A DNA stretch of 64,000 nucleotides from Sphingopyxis sp. Lineage in GTDB: Bacteria; Pseudomonadota; Alphaproteobacteria; Sphingomonadales; Sphingomonadaceae. A program made the position numbers and the translations under genes. Where the stretch lies: contig NZ_JAEULM010000044.1 of the NCBI RefSeq assembly GCF_016793825.1, forward strand, positions 1 to 64,000, given 5' to 3'. Below are positions 50,040 through 59,193 of this stretch, in pieces; within the stretch, counting starts at the first letter, position 1, and every line of letters starts with the position of its first letter. Under the pieces are notes generated by a model. It searched no databases. It was not told the DNA's origin and worked only from the letters and a program-made list of their open reading frames with translations.

Positions 50040-50042
50040 GGT

Positions 50043-51221
50043 TCAAATCTCCGGAAGCAAAAGCGTCGCGATGGCCTGAGCGGCGATCCCCTCGCGGCGG
50101 CCGGTGAAACCCAGTCGCTCGGTCGTTGTGGCCTTCACACTAACGCACTCGGGCGGAATCGCAAGAATATCGGCGATGCGGGCCCGGATTGCGGGGCGAT
50201 GCGGACCGATCCTCGGCGCCTCGGCGACAATCGTGACGTCGATGTGGCTGATACGCCCGCCCCGCGCAGTCACCCGGTCGCCGGCAAAGGAGAGGAAGCG
50301 GTGCGACGCTGCACCGCGCCATTGTGGATCGGTTGGCGGGAAATGGTCGCCGATATCGCCGTCAGCCAGCGCGCCGAGGACCGCGTCGGTGATCGCATGA
50401 AGCGCGACGTCGGCATCGCTATGCCCCTCAAGCCCATGACTGTGCGCGATTTCGATGCCACCGATCCAGAGTGGCTTGCCGACGACGAGACGATGGACGT
50501 CATAGCCCATGCCGACAGCAGTTCGCATGGCTGTTCCCACTCCCAATAACGCAGACAGAATGGCCAGATCCTCGGCATAGGTCAGCTTGTGAAGCCGGGC
50601 GTCGCCGGACACCGCTGCAACCGGCAGGCCCATCCGGCGGACGAGCTGCGCATCGTCGGTCGCGGCTGCGTCGCCCGCTTCGGCGTGCGCACGGCGCAAG
50701 GTCCCGAGGCGGAATGCCTGCGGTGTCTGAACCCGCGCCAGCAGGCTGCGATCGACGACATCGCCGACCTGCGCCTGAGTCTGCGCGACGAGAGTGTCCG
50801 GTACGGGCAGGGTGGGGATTGCAGCGTCGGCACCGTCCAGCGCCGCCAACAGGCGATCGACCACGTCGGCCGTTACCCCGGGGCGTGCGGCGTCGTGAAC
50901 CAGTAATCGCGCATCATCATCCCAATCGGTGAGCGCGGTGAGCGCGTTGGCGACCGATTGCTGCCGCTCAGCGCCCGGACTGGCGGAAATCCATCCTTCT
51001 GGCAGCATTCCAATCGTCGCCATGACGTCAGGATTAGCGACGACGACGCCGGCGGTGACTGCCGGATGCGCTGCGAACAGGTCGAGGCTCCAGCGCAACA
51101 CCGATTTGGCGCCGAGCATTTCAAGCTGCTTTGGTCGGTCGAAGCCCGCGCGCGCGCCCTGACCGCCAGCCAACAGCACAACCGCCACATGCGGAGCAGG
51201 AGAGGAGGTGGACTCGGGCAT
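50043..51221 (-). CDS. ispDF: Bifunctional IspD/IspF enzyme of the MEP pathway
   Basis: The 392-aa product fuses two enzymes. Residues about 10-230 are IspD, with LLAGGQGARAGFDRPKQL and HDAARPGV; residues about 233-392 are IspF, with GMGYDVHRL, HSHGLEGHSDADVALHAITDA and the C-terminal TTTERLGFTGRREGIAAQA. IspD makes the CDP-methylerythritol intermediate and IspF later cyclises it. The fusion skips the intervening IspE step, encoded elsewhere. It is cotranscribed with the cinA-type gene and divergent from dusB. Confidence 0.95.
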   Translation of the reverse strand: MPESTSSPAPHVAVVLLAGGQGARAGFDRPKQLEMLGAKSVLRWSLDLFAAHPAVTAGVVVANPDVMATIGMLPEGWISASPGAERQQSVANALTALTDWDDDARLLVHDAARPGVTADVVDRLLAALDGADAAIPTLPVPDTLVAQTQAQVGDVVDRSLLARVQTPQAFRLGTLRRAHAEAGDAAATDDAQLVRRMGLPVAAVSGDARLHKLTYAEDLAILSALLGVGTAMRTAVGMGYDVHRLVVGKPLWIGGIEIAHSHGLEGHSDADVALHAITDAVLGALADGDIGDHFPPTDPQWRGAASHRFLSFAGDRVTARGGRISHIDVTIVAEAPRIGPHRPAIRARIADILAIPPECVSVKATTTERLGFTGRREGIAAQAIATLLLPEI

Positions 51222-51316
51222 CTTGCGCGCCGGTTAGCGCAGCCGCGCCTTGCGGGAAAGCGGCTTAGCGTGTAGGGGCTGCTCAAAATTTAGGCAATTC
51301 GACGAAAGCTTTCGCC

Positions 51317-52315
51317 ATGGCGCCACTCCGGCCCATCCAGATCGGCAATATCACCATAGCGGATCCCGTGATCCTCGCGCCGATGACGGGCGTCTCCGAT
51401 CTGCCGTTCCGCAAGCTGGTCCGTTATTATGGTTCCGGCCTCAACGTGACCGAGATGATCGCGAGCCAGGCCGCGATCCGCGAGACGCGCCAGTCGATCC
51501 AGAAGGCCGCCTGGGATCCGGTGGAAGAACCCGTATCGATGCAACTCGTCGGCTGCACGCCCTATGAGATGGGCGAAGCGGCGAAGCTCAACGAAGATCG
51601 CGGCGCGGCGATCATCGACATCAACATGGGATGCCCGGTGCGCAAGGTGACGAACGGCGATGCCGGATCGGCGTTGATGCGCGATCCGAAGCTTGCCGCC
51701 GCGCTCATCGAATCCTGCGTCAGGGCGGTACAGGTTCCGGTGACCGTGAAGATGCGCATGGGGTGGGACCATGACAGCCTGAACGCGCCCGAACTCGCCC
51801 ACATCGCCGAAGATATCGGTGCAAAGCTGGTCACGGTCCATGGGCGGACACGCAACCAGATGTATCGCGGCGAGGCCGACTGGGCCTTTGTCCGCAAGGT
51901 CAAGGACGCGGTTTCGATCCCGGTCATCGTCAACGGCGACATCTGTTCGCCCGAGGACGCTCGGACGGCGCTGGAGCAGAGCGGAGCGGACGGCGTGATG
52001 ATTGGCCGCGGCGCTTATGGTCGACCCTGGTTGCTGGGGCAGGTCATGGCGGTGCTTCGCGGGGAGGGCGAGCGGCCCGACCCTGGAATTGATGAGCAAT
52101 ATGACGTCATTACATCGCATTATCGCGCGATGATCGAACATTATGGCGAGATGACGGGGGTCAACATGGCGCGCAAGCACCTTGGCTGGTACGTCAAGGG
52201 GCTGCACGGATCGGCCGAATTCCGCAACAAGGTCAATCAAATCCCCGACAGCCGAGGGGTTCTCGACGCGCTTGAGCAATTCTATGGTCCTTATCTGAGC
52301 AAGGCCGCTGCGTGA
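51317..52315 (+). CDS. dusB: tRNA-dihydrouridine synthase B
   Basis: The 332-aa product is a flavin TIM-barrel enzyme: [20 protein letters not shown] near the N-terminus, [21 protein letters not shown] with the catalytic Cys at about 100, [25 protein letters not shown] and [15 protein letters not shown] for phosphate binding. It reduces uridines in tRNA. It is the first gene of the classic dusB-ntrBC-ntrYX-hfq cluster. The stop overlaps the ntrB GTG. Confidence 0.95.
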   Translation: MAPLRPIQIGNITIADPVILAPMTGVSDLPFRKLVRYYGSGLNVTEMIASQAAIRETRQSIQKAAWDPVEEPVSMQLVGCTPYEMGEAAKLNEDRGAAIIDINMGCPVRKVTNGDAGSALMRDPKLAAALIESCVRAVQVPVTVKMRMGWDHDSLNAPELAHIAEDIGAKLVTVHGRTRNQMYRGEADWAFVRKVKDAVSIPVIVNGDICSPEDARTALEQSGADGVMIGRGAYGRPWLLGQVMAVLRGEGERPDPGIDEQYDVITSHYRAMIEHYGEMTGVNMARKHLGWYVKGLHGSAEFRNKVNQIPDSRGVLDALEQFYGPYLSKAAA

Positions 52316-53409
52316 GCGCGCTGACGTCGAGCATACCGATGTTCGACCATGACGACATCATCCAGTCGCATCCGATAGCGACACTTCTCATCGATCGCGG
52401 CGGCGTGATCCTTTTCGTCAATGCCGCCGCCGAACAGCTCTGTAACATCGGGCGGTCGGCGATGGTTGGGCGCGTTGTCTTCGATGTGATCGGTATGGAT
52501 CGCGGCTATCGCCAGCGGATGAACGATCCCGCCACGTCGGCTCTGTTCGCCCATCGCGCGGAAATTGTGATCGGGAGCCGCAAGGCGGCTTTCGTGGACA
52601 TGCAAGTTGTCCCCTACGGGCGGAGCGGGCACCGGATACTCACGCTGGTGCCTTCGCAGAGCGAGGCCGAGTTGATGGGTGGCGCCATCGGACGGTCTGG
52701 AAGGGCTGCGGGTGCAGCGGCATCAATGCTGGCGCACGAGATCAAGAATCCCCTGGCGGGAATCAAGGGAGCGGCACAGCTTCTGGCCCGCAAGACCGAT
52801 GCGGGCGGTGAGCGTTTCACCACCCTCATCTGTGCCGAGGTCGATCGGATAACGACGCTGATCGACCAGATGGAGCATTTCTCGCGCGGGCAACCGATCG
52901 CATGCGTACCGATCAACCTGTACCAGCCGATCCACCAGGCCATGGAAACCGCGCGAGCTCGCCAATTTCCCGGTGTGCGCTTTTCAGAGGATTTCGATCC
53001 GTCGCTGCCGATGGTTCATGGCAATCACGACGCGGTCGTTCAGATTCTTTTGAACCTGATTACAAATGGGTGTGAAGTACTCGGGGGACGGGATGACGGC
53101 GTGGTGCGCATCGCGACCGCTTACCGACACGGGCTTTCGATCGACAATGATGACGGACGGGGCCGGATTGCCTTGCCGATCGAGGTAAGCGTCAGCGACA
53201 ATGGCCCGGGCGTCCCTGCCGATATCCGCGGCGACCTGTTCGCGCCGTTCGTTACGACCAAGCGAGAGGGACGGGGGCTCGGCCTGGCGCTCGTTGCCAA
53301 GCTCGCGCGCGACATGGGCGGCACCGTCCAGCATATGCGCGACGGCGAATGGACGCGCTTTCGCGTCCATCTTCCCACGGTTCCGGCTCAAAAAGGACGC
53401 GGCGAATGA
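52312..53409 (+). CDS. ntrB: Nitrogen regulation histidine kinase NtrB
   Basis: The 365-aa product starts at GTG, overlapping the dusB stop. It has an N-terminal PAS domain ([22 protein letters not shown]), the H-box [21 protein letters not shown] with His at about 143, the N-box [12 protein letters not shown], and G-boxes VSDNGPGVP and [11 protein letters not shown]. No membrane helices are seen. NtrB phosphorylates NtrC under nitrogen limitation through PII control. The stop overlaps the ntrC start (ATGA). Confidence 0.94.
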   Translation: MSALTSSIPMFDHDDIIQSHPIATLLIDRGGVILFVNAAAEQLCNIGRSAMVGRVVFDVIGMDRGYRQRMNDPATSALFAHRAEIVIGSRKAAFVDMQVVPYGRSGHRILTLVPSQSEAELMGGAIGRSGRAAGAAASMLAHEIKNPLAGIKGAAQLLARKTDAGGERFTTLICAEVDRITTLIDQMEHFSRGQPIACVPINLYQPIHQAMETARARQFPGVRFSEDFDPSLPMVHGNHDAVVQILLNLITNGCEVLGGRDDGVVRIATAYRHGLSIDNDDGRGRIALPIEVSVSDNGPGVPADIRGDLFAPFVTTKREGRGLGLALVAKLARDMGGTVQHMRDGEWTRFRVHLPTVPAQKGRGE

Positions 53410-54821
53410 CCGGAAAGACGATTTTGCTTGTCGAGGACGATCCAGCGATCGCCTTGATCATCCGTGAAACGCTGACCGGCGAATGCGCAACCTTCGCGTC
53501 GGTGGGGAGTGTGGGAGAGCGGAATGCCTGGCTGGCGGACAATCGCCCGGACCTGATCATTACCGACGTCGTTCTGCCCGATGGTGACGGCATCGACTCG
53601 TTACCGGGCGCCGGCGTCGATGCCGCCACGCCGATCATTGTCCTGTCGGCGCAAAACACGTTGGATACCGCGGTACGCGCGACGGGAATCGGCAGCTATG
53701 ACTATTTGCCCAAACCCTTTGACCTGGAGGAACTGACGGCGAGTGTTCGCGCGGCTCTTGATCGTGGAAGTCAGCCCACGGCAAGAGCCGATCCCGGGCA
53801 GGCCGACAGCCATGGTCTCGTCGGTCGGGCGCCGGCGATGCAGGCGGTCTATCGCACCATCGCGCGTCTCGCGACCAACGATCTCGCGGTTCTGATTCTC
53901 GGCGAGTCAGGGACGGGCAAGGAGGTGGTTGCGCGAGCGATCCACGCTACGGGACTGCGCCGGTCGGGACCATTCGTCGCGATCAACATGGCCGCCATTC
54001 CGCGTGAGTTGATCGAGGCCGAGTTGTTCGGGCATGAAAAGGGCGCGTTTACCGGCGCGCATAGCCGGAATGCCGGCCGCTTCGAACAGGCTGCGGGCGG
54101 GACGCTGTTCCTCGACGAAATTGGCGACATGCCGCTCGATGCGCAAACCCGACTGCTGCGCGTACTCCAGAGCAACGAATATTCCACCGTCGGCGGCAAC
54201 CAATCCCTTCGCGCCGACGTTCGTGTCGTCGCAGCAACCCATCGCGACATGCGTACGCTGGTCGCTGACGGACGATTTCGCGAGGATCTGTTCTACCGGC
54301 TCAACGTCATTCCCGTAACGCTGCCTCCGCTGCGCGATCGCCGCAGCGATATCGCCGCATTGGTCCGTCATTTCGTCGACGCGGGGCGTCGGTCGGGACT
54401 GCCCGACCGCCAATTCGCTTCGCCGGCGATGCAGTTGCTCGAACGCCACGACTGGCCGGGTAATGTTCGCGAACTGGGGAATGTCGTCCAGCGCCTCGCG
54501 GTGCTGTCACGCGATACCATGGTGATGGCGCGCGACGTCGAGGCGGTACTGCAGGAAAGCGGCGAAGGCGGAACCTTTGCCGCGCCCGCGGACCTGATTG
54601 CGCGCGCGATCGACGACTGGACGCGCGAGAAGCTGGCCGGACCCGAAGACGATGGCGAGATTCACGGGCAACTCGAGGCGATCGTGGAAGCCGCGCTTCT
54701 TCGCCGTACCCTTCGCGAAGTGCGTGGAAATCAGCTCGAAGCGGCCCGACGCCTGGGAATCAACCGAAACACGCTGCGCAAGCGGTTGGGGCAACTCGAC
54801 ATCGATCCCGCCCACCCTTGA
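53406..54821 (+). CDS. ntrC: Nitrogen regulation response regulator NtrC
   Basis: The 471-aa product has a receiver domain with phosphorylated Asp54 (LIITDVVLPDGDG), a sigma-54 AAA+ domain with Walker A LGESGTGKEV at about 165, the sigma-54 contact loop GAFTGA near 214, Walker B TLFLDEIGDMP, and a Fis-type helix-turn-helix LEAARRLGINRNTLRKRLG at the C-terminus. It should activate sigma-54 promoters of nitrogen genes. The start at 53406 overlaps ntrB. Confidence 0.95.
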   Translation: MTGKTILLVEDDPAIALIIRETLTGECATFASVGSVGERNAWLADNRPDLIITDVVLPDGDGIDSLPGAGVDAATPIIVLSAQNTLDTAVRATGIGSYDYLPKPFDLEELTASVRAALDRGSQPTARADPGQADSHGLVGRAPAMQAVYRTIARLATNDLAVLILGESGTGKEVVARAIHATGLRRSGPFVAINMAAIPRELIEAELFGHEKGAFTGAHSRNAGRFEQAAGGTLFLDEIGDMPLDAQTRLLRVLQSNEYSTVGGNQSLRADVRVVAATHRDMRTLVADGRFREDLFYRLNVIPVTLPPLRDRRSDIAALVRHFVDAGRRSGLPDRQFASPAMQLLERHDWPGNVRELGNVVQRLAVLSRDTMVMARDVEAVLQESGEGGTFAAPADLIARAIDDWTREKLAGPEDDGEIHGQLEAIVEAALLRRTLREVRGNQLEAARRLGINRNTLRKRLGQLDIDPAHP

Positions 54822-54905
54822 TGGTGACCAGAAACGCGATGGATTCGCGTGCGACGTGCATATTGTGTGTTTTCTATGCAACAGGATTGTCGTAGCACGG
54901 CAACA

Positions 54906-57197
54906 ATGGAGCCCACCGCTTCCCTGACTCAAGACAACGATTCCGACGATCGGCAGCCGCGTTCGGGCGGATGGCATTTTGCCGCTCCCGAATATTATAC
55001 CCTCGCGATCATCGTCAGCGTCGCAATCGCCACCTATATTTTCGTGACGGGCGACGCCCAGAGCGAGCGTTTGCTGACGCCCGGGCTTGTTGCCGCGATC
55101 ATGGTCGTCAACCTGGTTCCGGCGATGACGTTGATCGTGCTGGTCGGCAGCCGGATCGCGCGGGCGCGCGCGGCAAGGTCCATGGCGGGGGGTAGCGGGC
55201 GCCTCCACGTCCGCCTTGTCGCGTTGTTCTCGCTGATCGCCGCCGCGCCGACGTTGCTCGTCGTGATCTTTGCTTCGCTGCTGTTCCAGTTCGGTGTCGA
55301 TTTCTGGTTTTCCGACCGCTCGCGCGGCATGTTCGAAAATGCGGCCAATCTTGCCGAAGGCTATTATCAGGAAAACCAGCGCCAGGTCGGCGCCAATACG
55401 TTCGCGATGGCGGCCGACCTCAGCAAACAATTGAGCCAGTTTCCGATCGATAGCCCCAAGTTTTCAAACTATTATCTGCAGCAGGTAGTCGTCCGCAGTC
55501 TCAATGAATCGGCTATCATCGAAATAGGTAAGGACGGCGTTGCGCGCACCGCCGCAGCGATCGATCCCGACAATCGGGCCGCGGAAAATCGGTTGACGGC
55601 GGCGATGGTCAGCCGGCTGAATTCCGGGCAGGACGTCGTCGTCGTCCGTCAAGCCGACCGGATTGGAGCCGCTGCGCGACTACCGGGGACGGAGCGCGCC
55701 TATGTCTATGCCTCGCGTGACGCGAACGTGCCAGGCTTCCAGCAATCGGCGCGGGCAGGGGCCGTTCTGGCCGACTACAACGGTCTTTTCGAGCGTTCGC
55801 AGCAACTTCAGTTGCAGTTCAATGGCGCGCTCTATCTCGGCTCTCTGCTCTTGCTCGCCCTTGCCGTCGTTGCTGCCATCGTTGTCGCGGACCGCATCGT
55901 CCGGCCTCTCGGGACGCTGATCGGCGCGACACGAACGGCCGCGGGCGGCGATTTGTCGGTGCGCGTGACGCCGCCGGTTCGTGACGATGAAATTGCGGTG
56001 CTGACGCGCGCGTTCAACCGCATGACCGAACAGTTGCAGGGGCAGACCGGCGCGCTCGTCAGCGTGAACGAGCAACTGGAAGCGCGGCGAATCTTCATCG
56101 AAGCGGTGCTGAGCGGCGTTTCGTCCGCGGTCGTTTCGGTCGACGCCGACCATCGCATCTCGCTCGCAAACGCGGCCGCCGAGCGATTGGTAGGACAGAG
56201 CGCCGAGGCTCTTACCGGGCAGCCGCTTGCCGATGTTGCGCCGGAACTCGCGCGGCTGCTCACCGGCGACGAGCGCGAAGCCATCGTCCAGCTGGCGCGT
56301 CGCGAGGCCGAACCCGCAACGCTGGCCGCGAAAGCTGTGGCGCAAGGCGATGGCTTCGTACTGAGCTTCGAAGATATCACGCAGCAGCTTCTCGACCAGC
56401 GGCGGGCTGCATGGTCCGATGTTGCGCGGCGCATTGCTCACGAGATCAAGAATCCGCTCACGCCGATCCAGCTCGCCGCAGAGCGCTTGCAACGCCGTTT
56501 CGGGGACAAGATCGAGGGTGACACGGCGACGTTCCGTCGCCTGACTGACACGATCGTGCGGCAGGTCCACGACATGCGCCGCATGGTCGATGAATTTTCC
56601 AGTTTTGCGCGCATGCCGAAACCGACTTTCGGTGTCGAGGATATTCGCGATATCCTGCGGCAGGCCGTCTTCCTGTTCGAGGTTGCCAAGCCCGACATCG
56701 CCTTCAGCATCAAGACGCCCAACGAAATCGAGCCGCTCGTTTGCGACCGACGCCTGTTATCGCAGGCGCTGACCAATATCGTCAAAAATGCGGTCGAAGC
56801 GATTGAGGAGCGACCGAAGAATCCCAATATGTCGCCAGTCGGGCATATTCTGGCCGAGCTTGTCGTCGGTCCGCTCGGCGAGGTTGTCATTCGCATCGAT
56901 GATGACGGGATCGGCCTTCCCGAGGCGCGCGATGCCATTGCCGAACCCTATATGACGACGCGGCAAGGCGGCACCGGACTCGGCCTCGCGATCGTCAAGA
57001 AGATCGTCGAACAGCATTATGGCGAACTCGATTTTTCGGACAGTCCGAAAGGGCGCGGAACATGCGTTACGCTGACGTTGCATCCTGACAGGTTGCTGGC
57101 GCTGGCGGGCAAGGGCGGAGGATTGACGACAGGGCGCGTTGAATCGGTGCCGGGGCGCGTCCGGAACCGGCAGGATAGAGAAGAATATGGCGCTTGA
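54906..57197 (+). CDS. ntrY: Sensor histidine kinase NtrY
   Basis: The 763-aa product has three N-terminal membrane helices within about residues 25-140, a periplasmic sensor part, a fourth helix near 312-335, a HAMP segment (IVRPLGTLIGATRTAAGGDL), a PAS domain near 400-500, the H-box [20 protein letters not shown], the N-box LTNIVKNAVEAI and G-boxes IDDDGIGLP and GGTGLGLAIVKKI. It is the membrane partner of NtrX. Starts at 54906 and 54876 are both possible. The stop overlaps ntrX by 11 bp. Confidence 0.92.
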   Translation: MEPTASLTQDNDSDDRQPRSGGWHFAAPEYYTLAIIVSVAIATYIFVTGDAQSERLLTPGLVAAIMVVNLVPAMTLIVLVGSRIARARAARSMAGGSGRLHVRLVALFSLIAAAPTLLVVIFASLLFQFGVDFWFSDRSRGMFENAANLAEGYYQENQRQVGANTFAMAADLSKQLSQFPIDSPKFSNYYLQQVVVRSLNESAIIEIGKDGVARTAAAIDPDNRAAENRLTAAMVSRLNSGQDVVVVRQADRIGAAARLPGTERAYVYASRDANVPGFQQSARAGAVLADYNGLFERSQQLQLQFNGALYLGSLLLLALAVVAAIVVADRIVRPLGTLIGATRTAAGGDLSVRVTPPVRDDEIAVLTRAFNRMTEQLQGQTGALVSVNEQLEARRIFIEAVLSGVSSAVVSVDADHRISLANAAAERLVGQSAEALTGQPLADVAPELARLLTGDEREAIVQLARREAEPATLAAKAVAQGDGFVLSFEDITQQLLDQRRAAWSDVARRIAHEIKNPLTPIQLAAERLQRRFGDKIEGDTATFRRLTDTIVRQVHDMRRMVDEFSSFARMPKPTFGVEDIRDILRQAVFLFEVAKPDIAFSIKTPNEIEPLVCDRRLLSQALTNIVKNAVEAIEERPKNPNMSPVGHILAELVVGPLGEVVIRIDDDGIGLPEARDAIAEPYMTTRQGGTGLGLAIVKKIVEQHYGELDFSDSPKGRGTCVTLTLHPDRLLALAGKGGGLTTGRVESVPGRVRNRQDREEYGA

Positions 57198-58566
57198 TAT
57201 TTTGATCGTCGATGACGAACGCGACATCTGCGAGCTGGTCGCGGGGGTCATGGAGGACGAAGGCTATGAGGCGCGGACGGCCTCCAATAGCGACGCCGCG
57301 CTGGATGCCATCCGTCAGCGGCGCCCGTCGCTCGCGCTGATCGACGTCTGGCTGCAAGGGTCGCGGCTCGATGGGCTGGGCCTCGTCGAAGCGATCAAGG
57401 CGTTCGACCCGACCCTGCCGATCATCGTGATTTCCGGGCATGGCGGTATCGACACGGCGGTGGCGGCGATCCGCCGGGGTGCCTTCGATTTTATCGAAAA
57501 GCCTTTCGAGGCAGAGCGTCTGCTTCATCTCGTTGCGCGCGCGACCGAGAGTGAGCGCCTGAAGTTCGAGTATGAACAGCTCCGGGAAAAGGCTGGCCCC
57601 TCGGATGAACTGACGGGCACCAGCGCCGCGATCAACAACGTCCGCGCGACGCTGAAGCGGGTTGCCGGGACCGGCAGTCGGGTATTGATAGCCGGCGCTC
57701 CGGGGGTAGGGAAGGAAGTCGCGGCCCGCGTTCTTCACGGATGGAGTGGACGGCACAGCGCTCCATTCCGAGTGATATCGTCGGCGCGGATGGACCCTGA
57801 GACGGTCGAAATCGAACTGTTCGGATCGGAGGCCGAGGACGGATCGATCCGCGTCGGCCTGCTCGAGCAGGCGCACGGGGGCACGTTGTTCCTCGACGAA
57901 GTGGCCGACATGCCGATTACGACACAGGGCAAGATCCTGCGCGTGCTGACCGATCAAAGCTTCACGCGGGTCGGTGGGCGGACGATGATCCGCGTCGATG
58001 TCCGCATCATTTCAGGCTCGGCGCGCGACTTGATGGCCGAAATCGCCGAAAGCCGCTTCCGCGAGGATCTCTATTATCGGCTCAACGTCGTGCCGGTGCA
58101 TATCCCCCCCTTGCGTGAACGACGCGACGACATCGCCAGCCTTTGCGATCATTTCGTGGGTCGGTACGCAGCGGATCGGCATGTTCCGCCGCCCGAGATC
58201 AGCTCCGAAGCGATGGCCGCTCTCCAGGCGCATGATTGGCCGGGAAATGTTCGCGAACTTCGCAACGTGATCGAGCGCGTGATGATTCTGGCTCCCAGCG
58301 ACCGGCTGGCGCGAATCGATGCCGATATGCTGCCGGGCGAGCTTGTGCGTGGCGGGACCGACATCCTGCCGAACACGGAATCGATCACCGCGATCCCGCT
58401 GAAGGAAGCGCGAGAGAATTTCGAACGCGAGTATTTGCGCATCCAGATCAACCGTTTTTCGGGCAACATCTCCCGAACGGCAACCTTCATCGGGATGGAG
58501 CGTTCGGCCCTGCATCGCAAGCTCAAGCTCCTCGGACTGACGGAAAATTCCGACGGCGAGGGGTGA
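57187..58566 (+). CDS. ntrX: Response regulator NtrX, without GAFTGA
   Basis: The 459-aa product has a receiver with Asp53 (LALIDVWLQGSRLDG), an AAA+ domain with Walker A AGAPGVGKEVAARVLHG and Walker B TLFLDEVADMP, and a C-terminal helix-turn-helix NISRTATFIGMERSALHRKLK. Between them, at the place of the sigma-54 contact loop, the sequence reads LFGSEAEDGSIRVGLLEQA; GAFTGA is missing. So it probably regulates without driving sigma-54 open-complex formation. The start overlaps ntrY by 11 bp. Confidence 0.93.
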   Translation: MALDILIVDDERDICELVAGVMEDEGYEARTASNSDAALDAIRQRRPSLALIDVWLQGSRLDGLGLVEAIKAFDPTLPIIVISGHGGIDTAVAAIRRGAFDFIEKPFEAERLLHLVARATESERLKFEYEQLREKAGPSDELTGTSAAINNVRATLKRVAGTGSRVLIAGAPGVGKEVAARVLHGWSGRHSAPFRVISSARMDPETVEIELFGSEAEDGSIRVGLLEQAHGGTLFLDEVADMPITTQGKILRVLTDQSFTRVGGRTMIRVDVRIISGSARDLMAEIAESRFREDLYYRLNVVPVHIPPLRERRDDIASLCDHFVGRYAADRHVPPPEISSEAMAALQAHDWPGNVRELRNVIERVMILAPSDRLARIDADMLPGELVRGGTDILPNTESITAIPLKEARENFEREYLRIQINRFSGNISRTATFIGMERSALHRKLKLLGLTENSDGEG

Positions 58567-58629
58567 GGCTTTGCGCTAGACCTGCGCGGTGCTTTGTCGC
58601 ATATTGCGAATGCGAAGAAGGTCTTGAAC

Positions 58630-58643
58630 GCCGGAAAACCGGC
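58630..58643 (+). terminator. Short hairpin between ntrX and hfq
   Basis: GCCGG and CCGGC form a five-pair stem with an AAAA loop, 41 bp before the hfq start and without a T-run. It may weaken readthrough or shape the hfq leader. Low confidence as a terminator. Confidence 0.3.
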
Positions 58644-58683
58644 ACCGCGCCCGCGGTTCTACCGCCAAAAACAGGAGGCAAAT

Positions 58684-59184
58684 GTGTCCGATAAAAATCA
58701 GAATCTCCAGGATCTTTTCCTAAACGCCCTGCGCCGCAGCAAGACACCGGTGACGATGTTCCTCGTGAAGGGCGTCAAATTGCAGGGCATCATTACCTGG
58801 TTCGACAATTTCTCGCTGCTTCTGCGCCGCGATGGTCAGTCGCAGCTTGTCTACAAGCACGCGATTTCGACGGTGATGCCGTCGCACGATTTCGATCTCG
58901 GCGCACTGGGTGCGGATATCCGGGAAGCGCCGGCAAGCAAGGGCAAGGCATTGCAGGATGTTTTCCTTAATGCTGTCCGCCGATCCGATGAATCGGTGAC
59001 GATGTTCCTCGTCAATGGCGTGATGTTGCAGGGCGATATCGTGGCGTTTGACCTCTTCTGCATGTTGCTCGAGCGCGAGCGGCAGGTGCAGCTGGTCTAC
59101 AAGCATGCGATTTCGACGGTTCAGCCGAATGGACCGATCAACCTGACCGACAATGGCGACGAGGACGGCGACGTCGGCGCCTGA
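58684..59184 (+). CDS. hfq: RNA chaperone Hfq with two fused Sm domains
   Basis: The 166-aa product is about twice the usual Hfq length. Domain one (about 5-70) reads [20 protein letters not shown] then [19 protein letters not shown] and ends [11 protein letters not shown]. Domain two (about 81-147) reads [20 protein letters not shown] then [19 protein letters not shown] and ends [11 protein letters not shown]. Both keep the QD-FLN proximal-face and YKHAIST motifs. An acidic tail [10 protein letters not shown] follows. The GTG start at 58684 has an ideal AGGAGG at 58673-58678. Hfq pairs small RNAs with mRNAs. Confidence 0.93.
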   Translation: MSDKNQNLQDLFLNALRRSKTPVTMFLVKGVKLQGIITWFDNFSLLLRRDGQSQLVYKHAISTVMPSHDFDLGALGADIREAPASKGKALQDVFLNAVRRSDESVTMFLVNGVMLQGDIVAFDLFCMLLERERQVQLVYKHAISTVQPNGPINLTDNGDEDGDVGA

Positions 59185-59193
59185 TTTGGAACG

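Noticed and set aside
54822..54905. Sigma-54 promoter between ntrC and ntrY
   Set aside because: No TGGCAC-N5-TTGC-like pair is present; the GTGCATATTGTG stretch does not fit spacing or sequence.
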